DNA of 64,000 nucleotides from Shewanella putrefaciens (lineage in GTDB: Bacteria > Pseudomonadota > Gammaproteobacteria > Enterobacterales > Shewanellaceae): positions 2,746,501 through 2,810,500 of the forward strand of contig NZ_CP066369.1 in NCBI RefSeq assembly GCF_016406305.1. The letters are read 5' to 3'. Positions 50,891 through 60,992 of the stretch are shown here, piece by piece. The notes under the pieces are model-generated. The model searched no databases, was not told where the DNA came from, and saw only the letters and a program-made list of their open reading frames with translations. The position numbers and the translations under genes are program-made. Position 1 is the stretch's first letter. Each line of letters starts with the position of its first letter.

Positions 50891-50920
50891 ACGGGGCGCA
50901 TTAAGCGCCCTGTTCTTTTT
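50891..50920 (+). terminator. Terminator of the DUF3083 gene
   Basis: The stem GGGCGC/GCGCCC with wobble extension is followed by TTCTTTTT. Confidence 0.75.
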
Positions 50921-51040
50921 GAAAATCCCTACTCCCTGTTCTCCCTACCACATGCTGCACCATTTTGGCCATATTTCACATTGCCTTTTTTTGCCCCTAG
51001 CGCATTCTGTTAACGAAATAATAACAAAAAGGGAGCAATC

Positions 51041-53764
51041 ATGTTCAACAATACTATTAATCCACACAAGGCGAAGAGATCTAAGGCGACTAGCCTTAAG
51101 GGTTCATCCGCGCAAACCAAGGCGTCGAGTAAGGCTTCATGGCTAATGCCTACGGGGATAGCCCTACTCATGGCCTTTAATCTCAGCGGTTGTCTTTCCG
51201 ATGATGAGTCAGCACCCTCTGTGACCCCTCCAGTGGTGATACCACCAGAAACGGGACCGACCTTCCCCGAAGGCGCCATTAAGATTGCGGCGGGTGATAA
51301 CCTCACCACCCGCATTCAAGAAGCCCTGATCAATGCCCAAAGTGGCGCTGTGATAGTGTTACCTAAGGGCACCTTCAATATCGACTCAACCCTACTCTTC
51401 GATGGGGATGTAGACGGTGATGGTACTTTCGCCAAAAACGTCACCATCATGGGTTATGGCATGAAAGACACTGTGCTCAATTTCTCCCAAGCCAACTCTG
51501 GCGATGGTATCTTCGTGCAAAATGCGATGAATATCATCATTCAAGATCTGTCGGTCAACGAAGCCAAAAACAACGGTATTAAGCTTAAAAACACCAACGG
51601 CATCATTTTGCGTCGAGTCGGTACTGTCTGGGAGGGGCCGCTCGATAAAGATAATGGCGCCTATGGTCTGTACCCGGTTGAGTGCGAGAATATTCTTATC
51701 GAAGATAGCTATGTTCGTGGCAGTGCCGATGCGGGGATTTACGTCGGGCAATCCCAATATATTGTGGTACGCCGCAATATCGCCAAGGAGAACGTTGCAG
51801 GGATCGAGATTGAGAACTCCAAATACGCCGATGTGTATGATAACGAAGCCATGGGGAACACTGGAGGGATATTAATTTTTGATTTACCCATTAATAACCA
51901 TAGATATGGCTCAAGTGTGCGGATATTCAATAACAAAGTGTATGACAATAACACGCCCAACTTTGCCAATGCCTCGGCAAACCCTGCGGGAGTGCATATT
52001 GTGCCACCGGGCACTGGGGTTATCGTTCTTTCCACCGCCGATGTGGAAATTTTCAATAATGAAATCACCCACCACGATACCCTAGGCGTGACTGTCAGCA
52101 GCTTCTTTATTGCAGAACCTGACATGACCTCCTTTGTTGGTAACTATGGTCAACCCGGCCAAGCAATTGAGGACGGTTGGCGCCCAGTGCCGCGTAATAT
52201 TTATCTCCATGATAACCTGATCACTGATTATGGCAGCAAGCCAAAAGGTTATTTAATTCAAGATATTATTCGCGCATATATTCTAACCCACGGCACTTTG
52301 CCCGGCGTACTCTATGACGGTTTGGGGGAAATGCTGGCCAACAATGGCACCGCCGCCTATTTAGGTTTAAAGGAAACACCCTTTGCCGAAGATGGTAGCG
52401 ACAATGTCTGCGCCAGTGATAACGGTGATGTGTCCTACGGTAGGCTCTATGCAAACAGCAACACGGATATCAGCATAGCCGATGTGCAATATGAAAAGAC
52501 CCAGAGCAACTTACTCAAGTGTTCACAGGTAAGTCTGCCCGTGCATACGGTCACATTTGCAGGTCAAGTCTTCGGTTGCGGTGTCGATGATAACACCGAA
52601 GGTTGTGATGGCGGTGTACTCGTTGGCGGTGGCGGTACTATCGGTGAAGGTGAAGGCGGCTTAGTAGGCGACGGCGATCAATCGCTCTGCCAAGCCACGG
52701 GTTCGAATGTCAGCTGGGATGCCCTACTCAAGGCAAATTGCCCTAAGCTGTCGGATTATAATCTCTTTAGCGATGCTAAAAATCCCACGGCGGCGCCCAA
52801 CTCGAATGGCATACCCTACGATTTAAACACGCCACTCTTTACCGATTACGCCAGTAAGTACCGTTTTGTGTACCTGCCCGCAGGTCAAAAAGCCAGCTAC
52901 TCTGAAAACGAGTCCTTCGATTTCCCAGTCGGCACTGTGATTGCCAAAACCTTTGCCCTGCCAAGCGACACCAGTAAACGTGGTATTAGCAACGAAAGCT
53001 TGATTGAAACGCGGCTGCTTATCCATCGTCCAACAGGCTGGACTGCCTTGCCCTATGTCTGGAATGCCGATAAAACCAATGCGACCCTCGCCAAAGCCGG
53101 TGCTATTAGCAACCAAACACTCATGCATAAAGGGGAAACTCTCGCCTTTGACTATGTCGTGCCTAGCATGAACCAATGTAAGCAGTGCCATCAATATAAG
53201 GCCGATGAGAACACTAACGCCGTGTTTATGCCCATTGGTCCTAAGGCCCGCCATTTAAATCGTGATTATAGCTATCAAGATGGCGCGATGAACCAGTTGC
53301 TGAAGTGGCAAAGTGTAGGTGCCTTGCAGGGACTGCCGAATCTTAGCGAAGTCCCACAGGTCCCCGCCTATCAAGACGGTGATGAAACTAAGCTCGCAAA
53401 CCTTAGCGATAGCGCCCTAATGCAAACCGCAAAAGGCTACTTAGACATCAACTGCGCCCACTGCCATAGACCCGAAGGTAATGCCTCAAATACAGGCCTT
53501 AAACTCGAATACTGGCGTAGCTACAGTGATGATGCGGGTTTCTCCCACGGTACCTGTAAATCCCCAGTCGCATACGGTGGTGGCAATCTCGGGTTCGATA
53601 TCGTCCCGGGCAATGCCGACGAGTCTATTCTGCACTTTAGAATGGCAAGTACGACACCGGGTGACCGCATGCCTGAGATTGGCCGCAGTTTAGCTCATGG
53701 GGAAGGCGCGGCCCTGATTAGCGAATGGATCAAACGCTTACCTGCGGCGAGTTGCTCCCACTAA
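51041..53764 (+). CDS. Lipoprotein: parallel beta-helix domain fused to dihaem-type (HNE_0200 family) domain
   Basis: A 907-residue outer-membrane-type lipoprotein with lipobox LSGC (C51) after an unusually long, basic N-terminal tail. Residues about 75-430 have parallel beta-helix repeats (IIIQDLSVNEAKNNGIKLKN, then VVRRNIAKENVAGIEIENS) as in TIGR03805. A Gly-rich linker (about 522-545) leads to a C-terminal part like TIGR03806 with two haem-c motifs: CKQCH (C713/C716/H717) and CAHCH (C805/C808/H809). These two families normally lie side by side; here they are joined. It probably acts on or senses polysaccharides or redox at the cell surface; that is inference. A paralogue of the C-terminal half follows at 53846. 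Confidence 0.88.
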   Translation: MFNNTINPHKAKRSKATSLKGSSAQTKASSKASWLMPTGIALLMAFNLSGCLSDDESAPSVTPPVVIPPETGPTFPEGAIKIAAGDNLTTRIQEALINAQSGAVIVLPKGTFNIDSTLLFDGDVDGDGTFAKNVTIMGYGMKDTVLNFSQANSGDGIFVQNAMNIIIQDLSVNEAKNNGIKLKNTNGIILRRVGTVWEGPLDKDNGAYGLYPVECENILIEDSYVRGSADAGIYVGQSQYIVVRRNIAKENVAGIEIENSKYADVYDNEAMGNTGGILIFDLPINNHRYGSSVRIFNNKVYDNNTPNFANASANPAGVHIVPPGTGVIVLSTADVEIFNNEITHHDTLGVTVSSFFIAEPDMTSFVGNYGQPGQAIEDGWRPVPRNIYLHDNLITDYGSKPKGYLIQDIIRAYILTHGTLPGVLYDGLGEMLANNGTAAYLGLKETPFAEDGSDNVCASDNGDVSYGRLYANSNTDISIADVQYEKTQSNLLKCSQVSLPVHTVTFAGQVFGCGVDDNTEGCDGGVLVGGGGTIGEGEGGLVGDGDQSLCQATGSNVSWDALLKANCPKLSDYNLFSDAKNPTAAPNSNGIPYDLNTPLFTDYASKYRFVYLPAGQKASYSENESFDFPVGTVIAKTFALPSDTSKRGISNESLIETRLLIHRPTGWTALPYVWNADKTNATLAKAGAISNQTLMHKGETLAFDYVVPSMNQCKQCHQYKADENTNAVFMPIGPKARHLNRDYSYQDGAMNQLLKWQSVGALQGLPNLSEVPQVPAYQDGDETKLANLSDSALMQTAKGYLDINCAHCHRPEGNASNTGLKLEYWRSYSDDAGFSHGTCKSPVAYGGGNLGFDIVPGNADESILHFRMASTTPGDRMPEIGRSLAHGEGAALISEWIKRLPAASCSH

Positions 53765-53792
53765 CCCAAAGCACGCTTTAAAGCGCACAATG

Positions 53793-53818
53793 AAAAGGCT
53801 GGCTATGCCAGCCTTTTT
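53793..53818 (+). terminator. Terminator of the fusion lipoprotein gene
   Basis: The stem AAAAGGCTGGC/GCCAGCCTTTTT with a three-base loop lies 29 bases after the stop codon. Confidence 0.85.
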
Positions 53819-53845
53819 ACATAGCAGACAGTTCCGATTGCGTGG

Positions 53846-55027
53846 ATGTTTACGATGAAAAACAGTTTAATGTGTAGCTTAATCTTCATTATCAGCAGCC
53901 AAATCACTGCCTGTGGTGGCAGTGATAGCCAAGATATCAGCACTGAGACACCTACTGTGCCCACAGTGCCCACCACACCCGAAGGCCTGTGTGAGCAGAG
54001 TACATCCCAAGTAAACTGGCAGGCATTAATGGCCGAAGACTGCCCGAGATTGAGTCAATATGGACTCTTTACCGACCCTGTAAACCCCACCACGCAGCCA
54101 AAAGCCCCCGGTTTTAGTTACCAATTGGCGACACAGCTATTTTCAAACTATGCCAGTAAATACCGTTTTATCTATTTGCCCGAAGGTAAAACCCTTCAAT
54201 ATCAACCCCAAAACGCATTTGACCTCCCCGTTGGCACTGTGCTCGTCAAAACCTTTACCTTGCCACTCGACACCGCCATTACAGGTTTCGCGAATGAGAC
54301 CCTTATCGAAACCAGGCTGTTAATCCACAGATCCCTAGGCTGGACTAGCCTTGCCTACCAATGGCAACAGGGGGAAGCCAAACTGATAACTGCGGGAGCC
54401 ACCGTCCGTCATACACTCACCAATCAGGGCCAAACTCAAACCTTTGACTATGCCATCCCTAGTCGCGGCGAGTGCAAAATTTGCCACCAGAGTAATCAAA
54501 ACAATAGCAGCCACATCATCCCAATTGGCCTTAAGGCACATCTACTCAACCTTGATGTGCACAATCAAGGCAAAAAGATCAATCAGTTGGAACTTTGGGC
54601 CCAGCAGGGGCTAATCACCTCTTTACCGCCCATAGGCGAAATAGGCAAAACCTTTGCCATCAATGAGACCAATAGTGACTTAACGGCCCGGGCTAAGGGC
54701 TACTTAGATGTCAATTGCGCCCACTGCCACAGTGCCAATGGCTTTGCCAGTATCTCAGGACTCAGACTCGGGTTTTATGTCGACCACAATAGTTATCAAT
54801 ATGGGATCTGCAAGCAGCCCCCGGGGTGGGATGGTGGCGCAAAAGGACTCGATTACGATATCGTCCCCGGCAATGCGGAGCACTCTATTATGCTGTACCG
54901 CCAAACACTGTCTGAGCCTAAGGATAGAATGCCGCCCATAGGCCGTAGTATTGAGCATAGCGAGGGAGTAGAACTGATAAGACAATGGATTGATTCACTG
55001 GCACCCAGTTTAGGGAACTGTGTATAG
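53846..55027 (+). CDS. Dihaem-type lipoprotein, HNE_0200 family
   Basis: A 393-residue paralogue of the C-terminal part of the preceding gene. The lipobox is ITAC (C23). Shared segments include WQALMAEDCPRLSQYGLF, FANETLIETRLLIHR and YDIVPGNAEHSIM. Two haem-c motifs occur: CKICH (C210) and CAHCH (C291). Without the beta-helix part it appears to be a duplicated partner. The start may also be the methionine three codons in. It has its own promoter, as a terminator precedes it. Confidence 0.85.
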   Translation: MFTMKNSLMCSLIFIISSQITACGGSDSQDISTETPTVPTVPTTPEGLCEQSTSQVNWQALMAEDCPRLSQYGLFTDPVNPTTQPKAPGFSYQLATQLFSNYASKYRFIYLPEGKTLQYQPQNAFDLPVGTVLVKTFTLPLDTAITGFANETLIETRLLIHRSLGWTSLAYQWQQGEAKLITAGATVRHTLTNQGQTQTFDYAIPSRGECKICHQSNQNNSSHIIPIGLKAHLLNLDVHNQGKKINQLELWAQQGLITSLPPIGEIGKTFAINETNSDLTARAKGYLDVNCAHCHSANGFASISGLRLGFYVDHNSYQYGICKQPPGWDGGAKGLDYDIVPGNAEHSIMLYRQTLSEPKDRMPPIGRSIEHSEGVELIRQWIDSLAPSLGNCV

Positions 55028-55070
55028 GGAGCCGTATTTAGGCAACAATGTATAGGGAACAGTGTTTAGC

Positions 55071-56102
55071 TCATTTATGTATTTCATGGCTATTGAGGCG
55101 GCTAAAATACCCGGGCGGATGACCAATCCAATGCTTAAAACATTGTCTAAAATGACTGACGTCGGCATAGCCCATAGTTTCGGCAATTGCTTCAATACTC
55201 AATTGATTAGCGAGAATAAGTTCAATCGCCTTTTGGCAACGCACTTGATCCACCAACCTCTGGTAACTTGAGCCCAACTGGGCCAACTTTCGCCTAAAAC
55301 TTCTATCGCTCATATGGATATGAGCGGCCATCGCATCTAAGTTTGGCACACTGGGAAAACTCTCTCGGATAACACCCAGCACAGTGTCGATAAAAGAAAC
55401 CGCCCTAACCTCACTCGCGGCAATTTGATGCTCGGAAAAAGTGTAAGTAACCGGTAATGACAACCAACTCAAATCGATATGCCATTCAAAATATTCGCTA
55501 TCAAAACAAATTTCGGCCCCCGTGGCCTGCGCTAAAAAGTGGCTATCGCGCGCTGGCTCCGCCAAGCTAATCCTGGCAAAAGGGATGGTTTGCCCGGTTA
55601 ACTCACGCGCAAGCCCAAGCAAAGAGCCAATACTGTGCAGAAACTGAAAGCGATATTGACTCTTTTCAATGCGCCCCGTATTCAACCAACGGATACAAAT
55701 GCTTTGGTCTTCGAGCCGCATTAAAGTATCGGTAAAGCTACCGACTAAACTAGGGTGATTGACGACAAACTGCAGACAAGCTTGCAATGTGGTTAACTGT
55801 GCCAAATGCGGTAACAGCACATCTAGACTACTCACGGTATAGCTTAAGCCTAACTGAGTGCCAATATCGGGGTCTTGGCTCTGTAAACGCAAAAACTCCA
55901 TGGCATATTCAACTTGCCACACATAAACAAACTGGTAGTGCTCAAGTTCCTGATGCCCTAGACCAATATGTAAACAGACTTCCTCTTTCGCTGTCTCCCC
56001 AAATTGGGTGGCGATAAAGTCCAAAATATTTCGCAGTTCAAATGCAGGATAGGTTTGGTCTCCAACCATCATATTCGTTTTATAGTCGACGCGTTGTAAC
56101 AT
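55071..56102 (-). CDS. AraC family transcriptional regulator
   Basis: A 343-residue regulator. Residues about 20-210 fit the arabinose-binding-like (PF12625) N-terminal domain common in OruR/ArgR-type AraC regulators. Residues about 240-338 form the two helix-turn-helix motifs (SIEAIAETMGYADVSHFRQC). It is convergent with the dihaem lipoprotein gene. The target is unknown; control of the lipoprotein pair is possible but not shown. Confidence 0.88.
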   Translation of the reverse strand: MLQRVDYKTNMMVGDQTYPAFELRNILDFIATQFGETAKEEVCLHIGLGHQELEHYQFVYVWQVEYAMEFLRLQSQDPDIGTQLGLSYTVSSLDVLLPHLAQLTTLQACLQFVVNHPSLVGSFTDTLMRLEDQSICIRWLNTGRIEKSQYRFQFLHSIGSLLGLARELTGQTIPFARISLAEPARDSHFLAQATGAEICFDSEYFEWHIDLSWLSLPVTYTFSEHQIAASEVRAVSFIDTVLGVIRESFPSVPNLDAMAAHIHMSDRSFRRKLAQLGSSYQRLVDQVRCQKAIELILANQLSIEAIAETMGYADVSHFRQCFKHWIGHPPGYFSRLNSHEIHK

Positions 56103-56234
56103 GAAACCTCCCCCTCTTAGATTTATCCGTTATCCTTTACCCATTAGTTGTATAAGATTTGCCTTATTTTTAACAGCCTTAATTTAAACTTAATGTTAAA
56201 AAAATGTACAAATTTGTACCATAAATACTTGCCA

Positions 56235-56262
56235 TAAAAAACGCCTGCAAATTGCAGGCGTT
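56235..56262 (-). terminator. sohB terminator
   Basis: The stem AACGCCTGCAA/TTGCAGGCGTT reads on the minus strand into TTTTTTA. Confidence 0.85.
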
Positions 56263-56302
56263 CTGAGTTCAGCATCAAGCGGCATGGCCATGACATTTGC
56301 CC

Positions 56303-57331
56303 CTACATAGGGCGATTCTTCTCGACGAGGCGGTTAAAAATCGCATTGACGGATAACGATGCGCCATGGGCAATTTTATCGGCGAGCTTTTTCCTGATCT
56401 GATAGCGCAGCTTATACACGGTACGCTCACCCGCCAGCGACATGAGAACATCATCACTGGTGGATATCGCATCGATAAGCCCTAAGTCAATGGCCTGCTG
56501 GCCATACCAATGCTCACCTGTCGCGACTTTAGCCAAATCCAATTCTGGACGATACTTACTCACAAAGGATTTAAACAGCACATGGGTTTCTTCCAATTCC
56601 TGTTGGAATTTCTGCCGACCTTCATCGGTATTTTCACCAAATACCGTTAGCGTACGTTTAAAATCCCCCGCTGTGTGTTGTTCGTAGTCAATCTCATGTT
56701 TTTTCAGCAACCGATTAAAGTTAGGCAACTGAGCGACTACACCGATAGAACCAACAATCGCAAAGGGCGCGGCATAAATTCGATTGGCCACACAGGCCAT
56801 CATATAACCCCCACTGGCCGCCACTTTATCCACACAAACGGTCAGAGGAATATCGGCTTGACGTAAACGGTCGAGTTGGCTGGAAGCTAACCCATAACCA
56901 TGCACCATACCGCCGCCGCTCTCGACATTGACGATAACTTCATCGCCTTTTTCGGCAATGGCTAAAATGGCGCTGATTTCCTCACGGAGCGAAGCCACCT
57001 CGGCTGCATCGATACTGCCTTTGAAATCAATCACAAACACTTTACCACTGTGGGTTTCATCGGCGGCTTTTTCTTTGGCCTTTTCTTCAGCCTTCAATTG
57101 TTTCTCGTAGGCCTTGAATTGTTTCTTTGATAGCAACTCTGCCTTCAAATCATGTTTAAGCTCGGCTAACTCTTCAGATAAGTTAGTGATCCTAAGCTCA
57201 CCCTTATCTGACTTATGCTTGACAGTAGAAGCCAACACCACAATGACCACGGCGATAATGGCGACCACAATAGTGACGGCTTTTGCCAAAAACATTCCAT
57301 ACTCGTATAAAAATTCCAAAGTGCTCTCCAT
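56303..57331 (-). CDS. sohB: Periplasmic serine protease SohB
   Basis: A 342-residue S49-family peptidase with an N-terminal membrane anchor (about residues 14-36). A charged, Glu/Lys-rich coiled coil spans about 45-95. The catalytic dyad is S173 in AASGGYMMA and K225 in AGDFKRTLTV, spaced as in E. coli SohB. It degrades or clears signal peptides and misfolded membrane proteins. Confidence 0.93.
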   Translation of the reverse strand: MESTLEFLYEYGMFLAKAVTIVVAIIAVVIVVLASTVKHKSDKGELRITNLSEELAELKHDLKAELLSKKQFKAYEKQLKAEEKAKEKAADETHSGKVFVIDFKGSIDAAEVASLREEISAILAIAEKGDEVIVNVESGGGMVHGYGLASSQLDRLRQADIPLTVCVDKVAASGGYMMACVANRIYAAPFAIVGSIGVVAQLPNFNRLLKKHEIDYEQHTAGDFKRTLTVFGENTDEGRQKFQQELEETHVLFKSFVSKYRPELDLAKVATGEHWYGQQAIDLGLIDAISTSDDVLMSLAGERTVYKLRYQIRKKLADKIAHGASLSVNAIFNRLVEKNRPM

Positions 57332-57404
57332 TGGGACGCATTATTTGCGTGTATCTTCACTGAATTTATTGCGGGCTATTCTAACAGCCTAAAGGCCCAT
57401 AAAA

Positions 57405-57426
57405 AAACCCAGCATTCGCTGGGTTT
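57405..57426 (-). terminator. Terminator of the VolA-like lipase gene
   Basis: The stem AAAACCCAGC/GCTGGGTTTT reads on the minus strand into seven T residues. Confidence 0.85.
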
Positions 57427-57443
57427 TGTGGATTTGGGGGCAA

Positions 57444-59927
57444 TTAGTTAGGACAAGTTGCAATCACACCACTGTCTGAGACTAAAACCGTGGCTTCCCC
57501 TTTGCCCGCAGATAGGGCATAGGTGGCTACCTGGGTCTGCATCTCAACGGTAGCAGCTGCAGCCATACCATCGGTAGAGTCCTTCTCACTTGGGTCAACA
57601 ATAGAGCTATGGTGTCCCTTGGAGAAACGCACCGCGCCAGGACCTTTACTGGTACTGTCGACACAAGGTAAACCAATAGCAGAGATCAAAGGCTCAGTAC
57701 CCGATAACGGGAAGTTATCCACGCGATTAGGTAACACTTGATCCGGTAAGTTACCGTTGCCATCCCCTGCCACTTCAATTAAATGAACCGGTAAACCCGT
57801 CGCTTTTAACATAGCGGCATGGTTCACTGGGTCCGCCGAGTCCACCGCCGTTTGCACCGCAAAGGCAAAGGTGGGAATAAACTGGGCGTACACAGCTTCG
57901 ACTAATGCGGCATATTCTGGGCTACCAGGCTCATAGCCTGCAGTATTGGCTTTATCGACCAGCGCCTGGAAGGTTTCAGATGCGGTGATATTGCTAAATA
58001 GCACTGGGCCAAAGGTTGCAGAGCCGGCAAAGGAGCCCGCTAAGCCTCCCGTAGGCGCCACTAATGACGCTGCATTAATAGCATAGGCATTAGGTAAAGT
58101 TTCACCCGTCGATGGATGTTTAAGACCAGTACTGGCATAGGTCGCAAAATCAGTACCAACGATAGCACCTAAGCTCAAACCTTGGGCACTGATCTTTGAT
58201 ACGTCAAAGACTTGCGGTTGGTTTGCCTGGGCTAAAGCCTGTGCTAACCCCGTTAACGCCAGACGTACGCCTAAATGATCCATTGTCGCCTGACGGAAAT
58301 TATCCCTTACCGACAAAGTACTTGAAATATTCACAAACACTAACGGATTGCCATTTTTAAAGGCATCGGGTTGACCAATCACAGCCCCAAAAGAAGGATC
58401 AGTTGCTGAGACTTCATAAATCCCATCGCCGTTCGCATCGAAGGAGCGCGCACCATGGAGTGGCATATCAATAGCCATAGTGGCGACGCCCATCGCCGCA
58501 TAACTACCCGCATAGGCCAGTGACATTTCTTTACCACCGCCTAAACCATGTAAGGCAATTGTGGTTGGCCAGCCCGAGGTTGGCGGCGTGAAAGTCAAAC
58601 CTTGCTGCTGATAGAAAGCAGCTAATTTAGCCGCGTTAGGCATTGAAATCAGTACAGAAACAGTTTCATAGCCTTTAATTGCCGGGATAGGGTTAAACTT
58701 AGTTAAATGCTTGGTCTTATCCGCTGGCGTACCATCATCTAGCAACCAAGTTTTGCCCGCCATCAACGCCGGGTTCGCTAAAGCATCGGCGGGATTAGCA
58801 ATCCCATTCGCCACGGCCTGCATTCCAAAGTTAGTTTGACTCAACGTACCCGCTTGCAGCGCTAATAATACCGAAACTGGACTATCACCTTGAGCTTTCC
58901 AGTGGCCGTTGATCAAAGGTTGACCCGTTGAAGATAGACAGCCCACAGATGAACAATCACCGTAAATCGGTAACTTAATTTTTGCGGTATAGACATCCGC
59001 TAGACTAGACACAACATAGGCGGCGCCGTCTTCAGGACCCAGTCCTGCAGCTTGAGCCACTGTGATACCTGTTGGCGTTGGCATTTGCGCAAAACTTGGC
59101 GCATAGGGCGCGCCCTGTGCCATCAGCAATTTTGTGGTTTCATAGACACTTGCCACCGATTGAGTCGTAAATAGCCCAGCATAACTAATGGTGGAGGTAT
59201 CCACATTATGGGCCGCAGCAATCCCTTTCTCATAGCTGTTGACTAAGGTTTGCAGCATCAATTGATCTGGGGTTTCTAGGGGTAAAGTATCGATATCCAT
59301 TTTCAACAAGCCATAGGTTGTTGAAGGAGCAATCCCTCTACCCTCGGAGTCTTGGATAAGGTTCGTGGTGGCATAGATGTAAGACTGGCCAGCCTTAAGG
59401 GGTTTGAGTGGCACTATGACCACCTTATTACCAGAAGCCGTCGAAACAAAATCAACGCCAAACTGCAACTCAGCGCCCACTTTACAGGCTGAAACCGACG
59501 GTTTAGCCTTGCACTCAGGATCGGAAGACAATGGACCACCCACAGTGGCCTCAAACATTCTCACCGCACCAGGCTGCGCAACGGAGGCCGCCATTAAGGT
59601 CAGTGGTGTACCATCGTGTTTTTTTGCGACTTCAATATCAATAGAAATCGGTGATGTCGTCGACCAACCATCTAACGCCCCAAGCGCGATTTGTGGATCG
59701 ACATAGTTGCCCGAGCTTTCACCCGGAATCGATAATGTGCCATCGGTCGTGCCACTAAAGAGTAAATCGTTTGGCAAAGGTACCTTGGAATTAGCGGGGT
59801 CGAACACCATATGGGATTCAGGGATGAGCGGGTCAGTCTTATCCTTGAGTTCGTTATAGCTGTCCTCGCCACATCCTGTGAGGCCCAGTGCAGATGCAAT
59901 CGCAACACACAAAATGAGTCTTTTCAT
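57444..59927 (-). CDS. volA: Surface lipoprotein lipase/phospholipase, VolA (Pla-1/cef) type
   Basis: An 827-residue lipoprotein with lipobox LTGC (C19). An N-terminal Lipase_N region (about 25-250, DPANSKVPLPNDLLFSG) precedes an alpha/beta-hydrolase domain with the nucleophile elbow GLSLG, S585. It matches the Vibrio VolA/Pla-1/cef family. In Vibrio cholerae VolA, a surface-exposed enzyme, cleaves lysophosphatidylcholine and works with a FadL homologue. No fadL gene is adjacent here. The gene ends at a good terminator. Confidence 0.9.
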   Translation of the reverse strand: MKRLILCVAIASALGLTGCGEDSYNELKDKTDPLIPESHMVFDPANSKVPLPNDLLFSGTTDGTLSIPGESSGNYVDPQIALGALDGWSTTSPISIDIEVAKKHDGTPLTLMAASVAQPGAVRMFEATVGGPLSSDPECKAKPSVSACKVGAELQFGVDFVSTASGNKVVIVPLKPLKAGQSYIYATTNLIQDSEGRGIAPSTTYGLLKMDIDTLPLETPDQLMLQTLVNSYEKGIAAAHNVDTSTISYAGLFTTQSVASVYETTKLLMAQGAPYAPSFAQMPTPTGITVAQAAGLGPEDGAAYVVSSLADVYTAKIKLPIYGDCSSVGCLSSTGQPLINGHWKAQGDSPVSVLLALQAGTLSQTNFGMQAVANGIANPADALANPALMAGKTWLLDDGTPADKTKHLTKFNPIPAIKGYETVSVLISMPNAAKLAAFYQQQGLTFTPPTSGWPTTIALHGLGGGKEMSLAYAGSYAAMGVATMAIDMPLHGARSFDANGDGIYEVSATDPSFGAVIGQPDAFKNGNPLVFVNISSTLSVRDNFRQATMDHLGVRLALTGLAQALAQANQPQVFDVSKISAQGLSLGAIVGTDFATYASTGLKHPSTGETLPNAYAINAASLVAPTGGLAGSFAGSATFGPVLFSNITASETFQALVDKANTAGYEPGSPEYAALVEAVYAQFIPTFAFAVQTAVDSADPVNHAAMLKATGLPVHLIEVAGDGNGNLPDQVLPNRVDNFPLSGTEPLISAIGLPCVDSTSKGPGAVRFSKGHHSSIVDPSEKDSTDGMAAAATVEMQTQVATYALSAGKGEATVLVSDSGVIATCPN

Positions 59928-60187
59928 TTTTTTTCCCCAAATCTTGTTGTAATAATTTTGTTTTCCCCAAGAAATTAGTCACAATAGCGCGAACTCTATG
60001 ACTAATAGGGCTTATGTTAGCCCTAACTCATTTCAAGTTAACGTAAAAATATTGAGTTAGCCACAAGTTTGTCACAAACATTTTAGCTATTGATAACAAA
60101 GTTTCATTCGTTTGTTTGAAACGTGCGTTTATCAGTTCGGCGACTCTAGAAGTGGCGGGCATTCTCGCCAAGGGGAAAAAGAGACTC

Positions 60188-60925
60188 ATGTTGGAATATC
60201 AAGCAGCAAAAGATTTACTTCAAGGTAAAACTATTCTGGTCACAGGCGCAGGTGCCGGCATAGGCCGGGCGGCCGCAATTGAGTTTGCAAAGCATGGTGC
60301 CACAGTCATTTTACTCGGTAAAACCGTCAAAAAACTCGAAGCGGTTTACGATGCAATCGAACAGGCTGGTTATCCAATACCCGCCATTGTGCCCTTAGAT
60401 CTCAAAGGTGCGACCGAGCAAAATTACCGCGATATGGCTGATACTATTAGCGAGCAGTTTGGTCATTTAGATGGGTTGCTGCATAACGCCAGTTTACTCG
60501 GCGCCCTAGGCCCGTTCGAACATATCGATATTCCATCCCTCGAAGATGTACTCAAAGTGAATGTGACGGCCCAAGTGATGCTGACTAAAGCCCTGCTGCC
60601 CATCATGCGTCAGGCGCCAAGCGCCTCGATTATCTTCACTTCAAGCAGTGTTGGCCGTCAGGGACGGGCTTACTGGGGCCCCTACGCCTTCTCCAAATTT
60701 GCCACCGAAGGCATGATGCAAGTTCTTGCCCACGAATGCGATGGCACTTCAGTACGCGTTAACAGCATCAATCCCGGTGCGACCCGCACTGAGATGCGTG
60801 CAAAAGCCTATCCAGCTGAAAATCCATTAGATTTAAAAACCGCTGAAGAAATTATGCCAACCTATCTATATTTGATGGGGCAAGACTCTAGCGCAGTCAA
60901 TGGTCAGCAATTTAACGCCCAGTAA
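60188..60925 (+). CDS. yciK: YciK family short-chain oxidoreductase
   Basis: A 245-residue classical short-chain dehydrogenase. The start is the ATG at 60188 (MLEYQAAKDLLQGKTILVTG); the open frame from 60116 does not match the family. The NAD(P) motif TGAGAGIG and the catalytic YAFSK (Y and K) are present, with a serine in FTSSSVGRQG. The substrate is unknown. Convergent with rluB. Confidence 0.9.
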   Translation: MLEYQAAKDLLQGKTILVTGAGAGIGRAAAIEFAKHGATVILLGKTVKKLEAVYDAIEQAGYPIPAIVPLDLKGATEQNYRDMADTISEQFGHLDGLLHNASLLGALGPFEHIDIPSLEDVLKVNVTAQVMLTKALLPIMRQAPSASIIFTSSSVGRQGRAYWGPYAFSKFATEGMMQVLAHECDGTSVRVNSINPGATRTEMRAKAYPAENPLDLKTAEEIMPTYLYLMGQDSSAVNGQQFNAQ

Positions 60926-60950
60926 ATTTATTTTTTATTTAACAGAAAGC

Positions 60951-60977
60951 AAAAAGGCCGCTAAGCGGCCTTTTTCA
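60951..60977. terminator. Bidirectional terminator between yciK and rluB
   Basis: The stem AAAAAGGCCGC/GCGGCCTTTTT with a TAA loop lies between convergent genes. Confidence 0.9.
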
Positions 60978-60992
60978 TTGGGATAGAACAAC

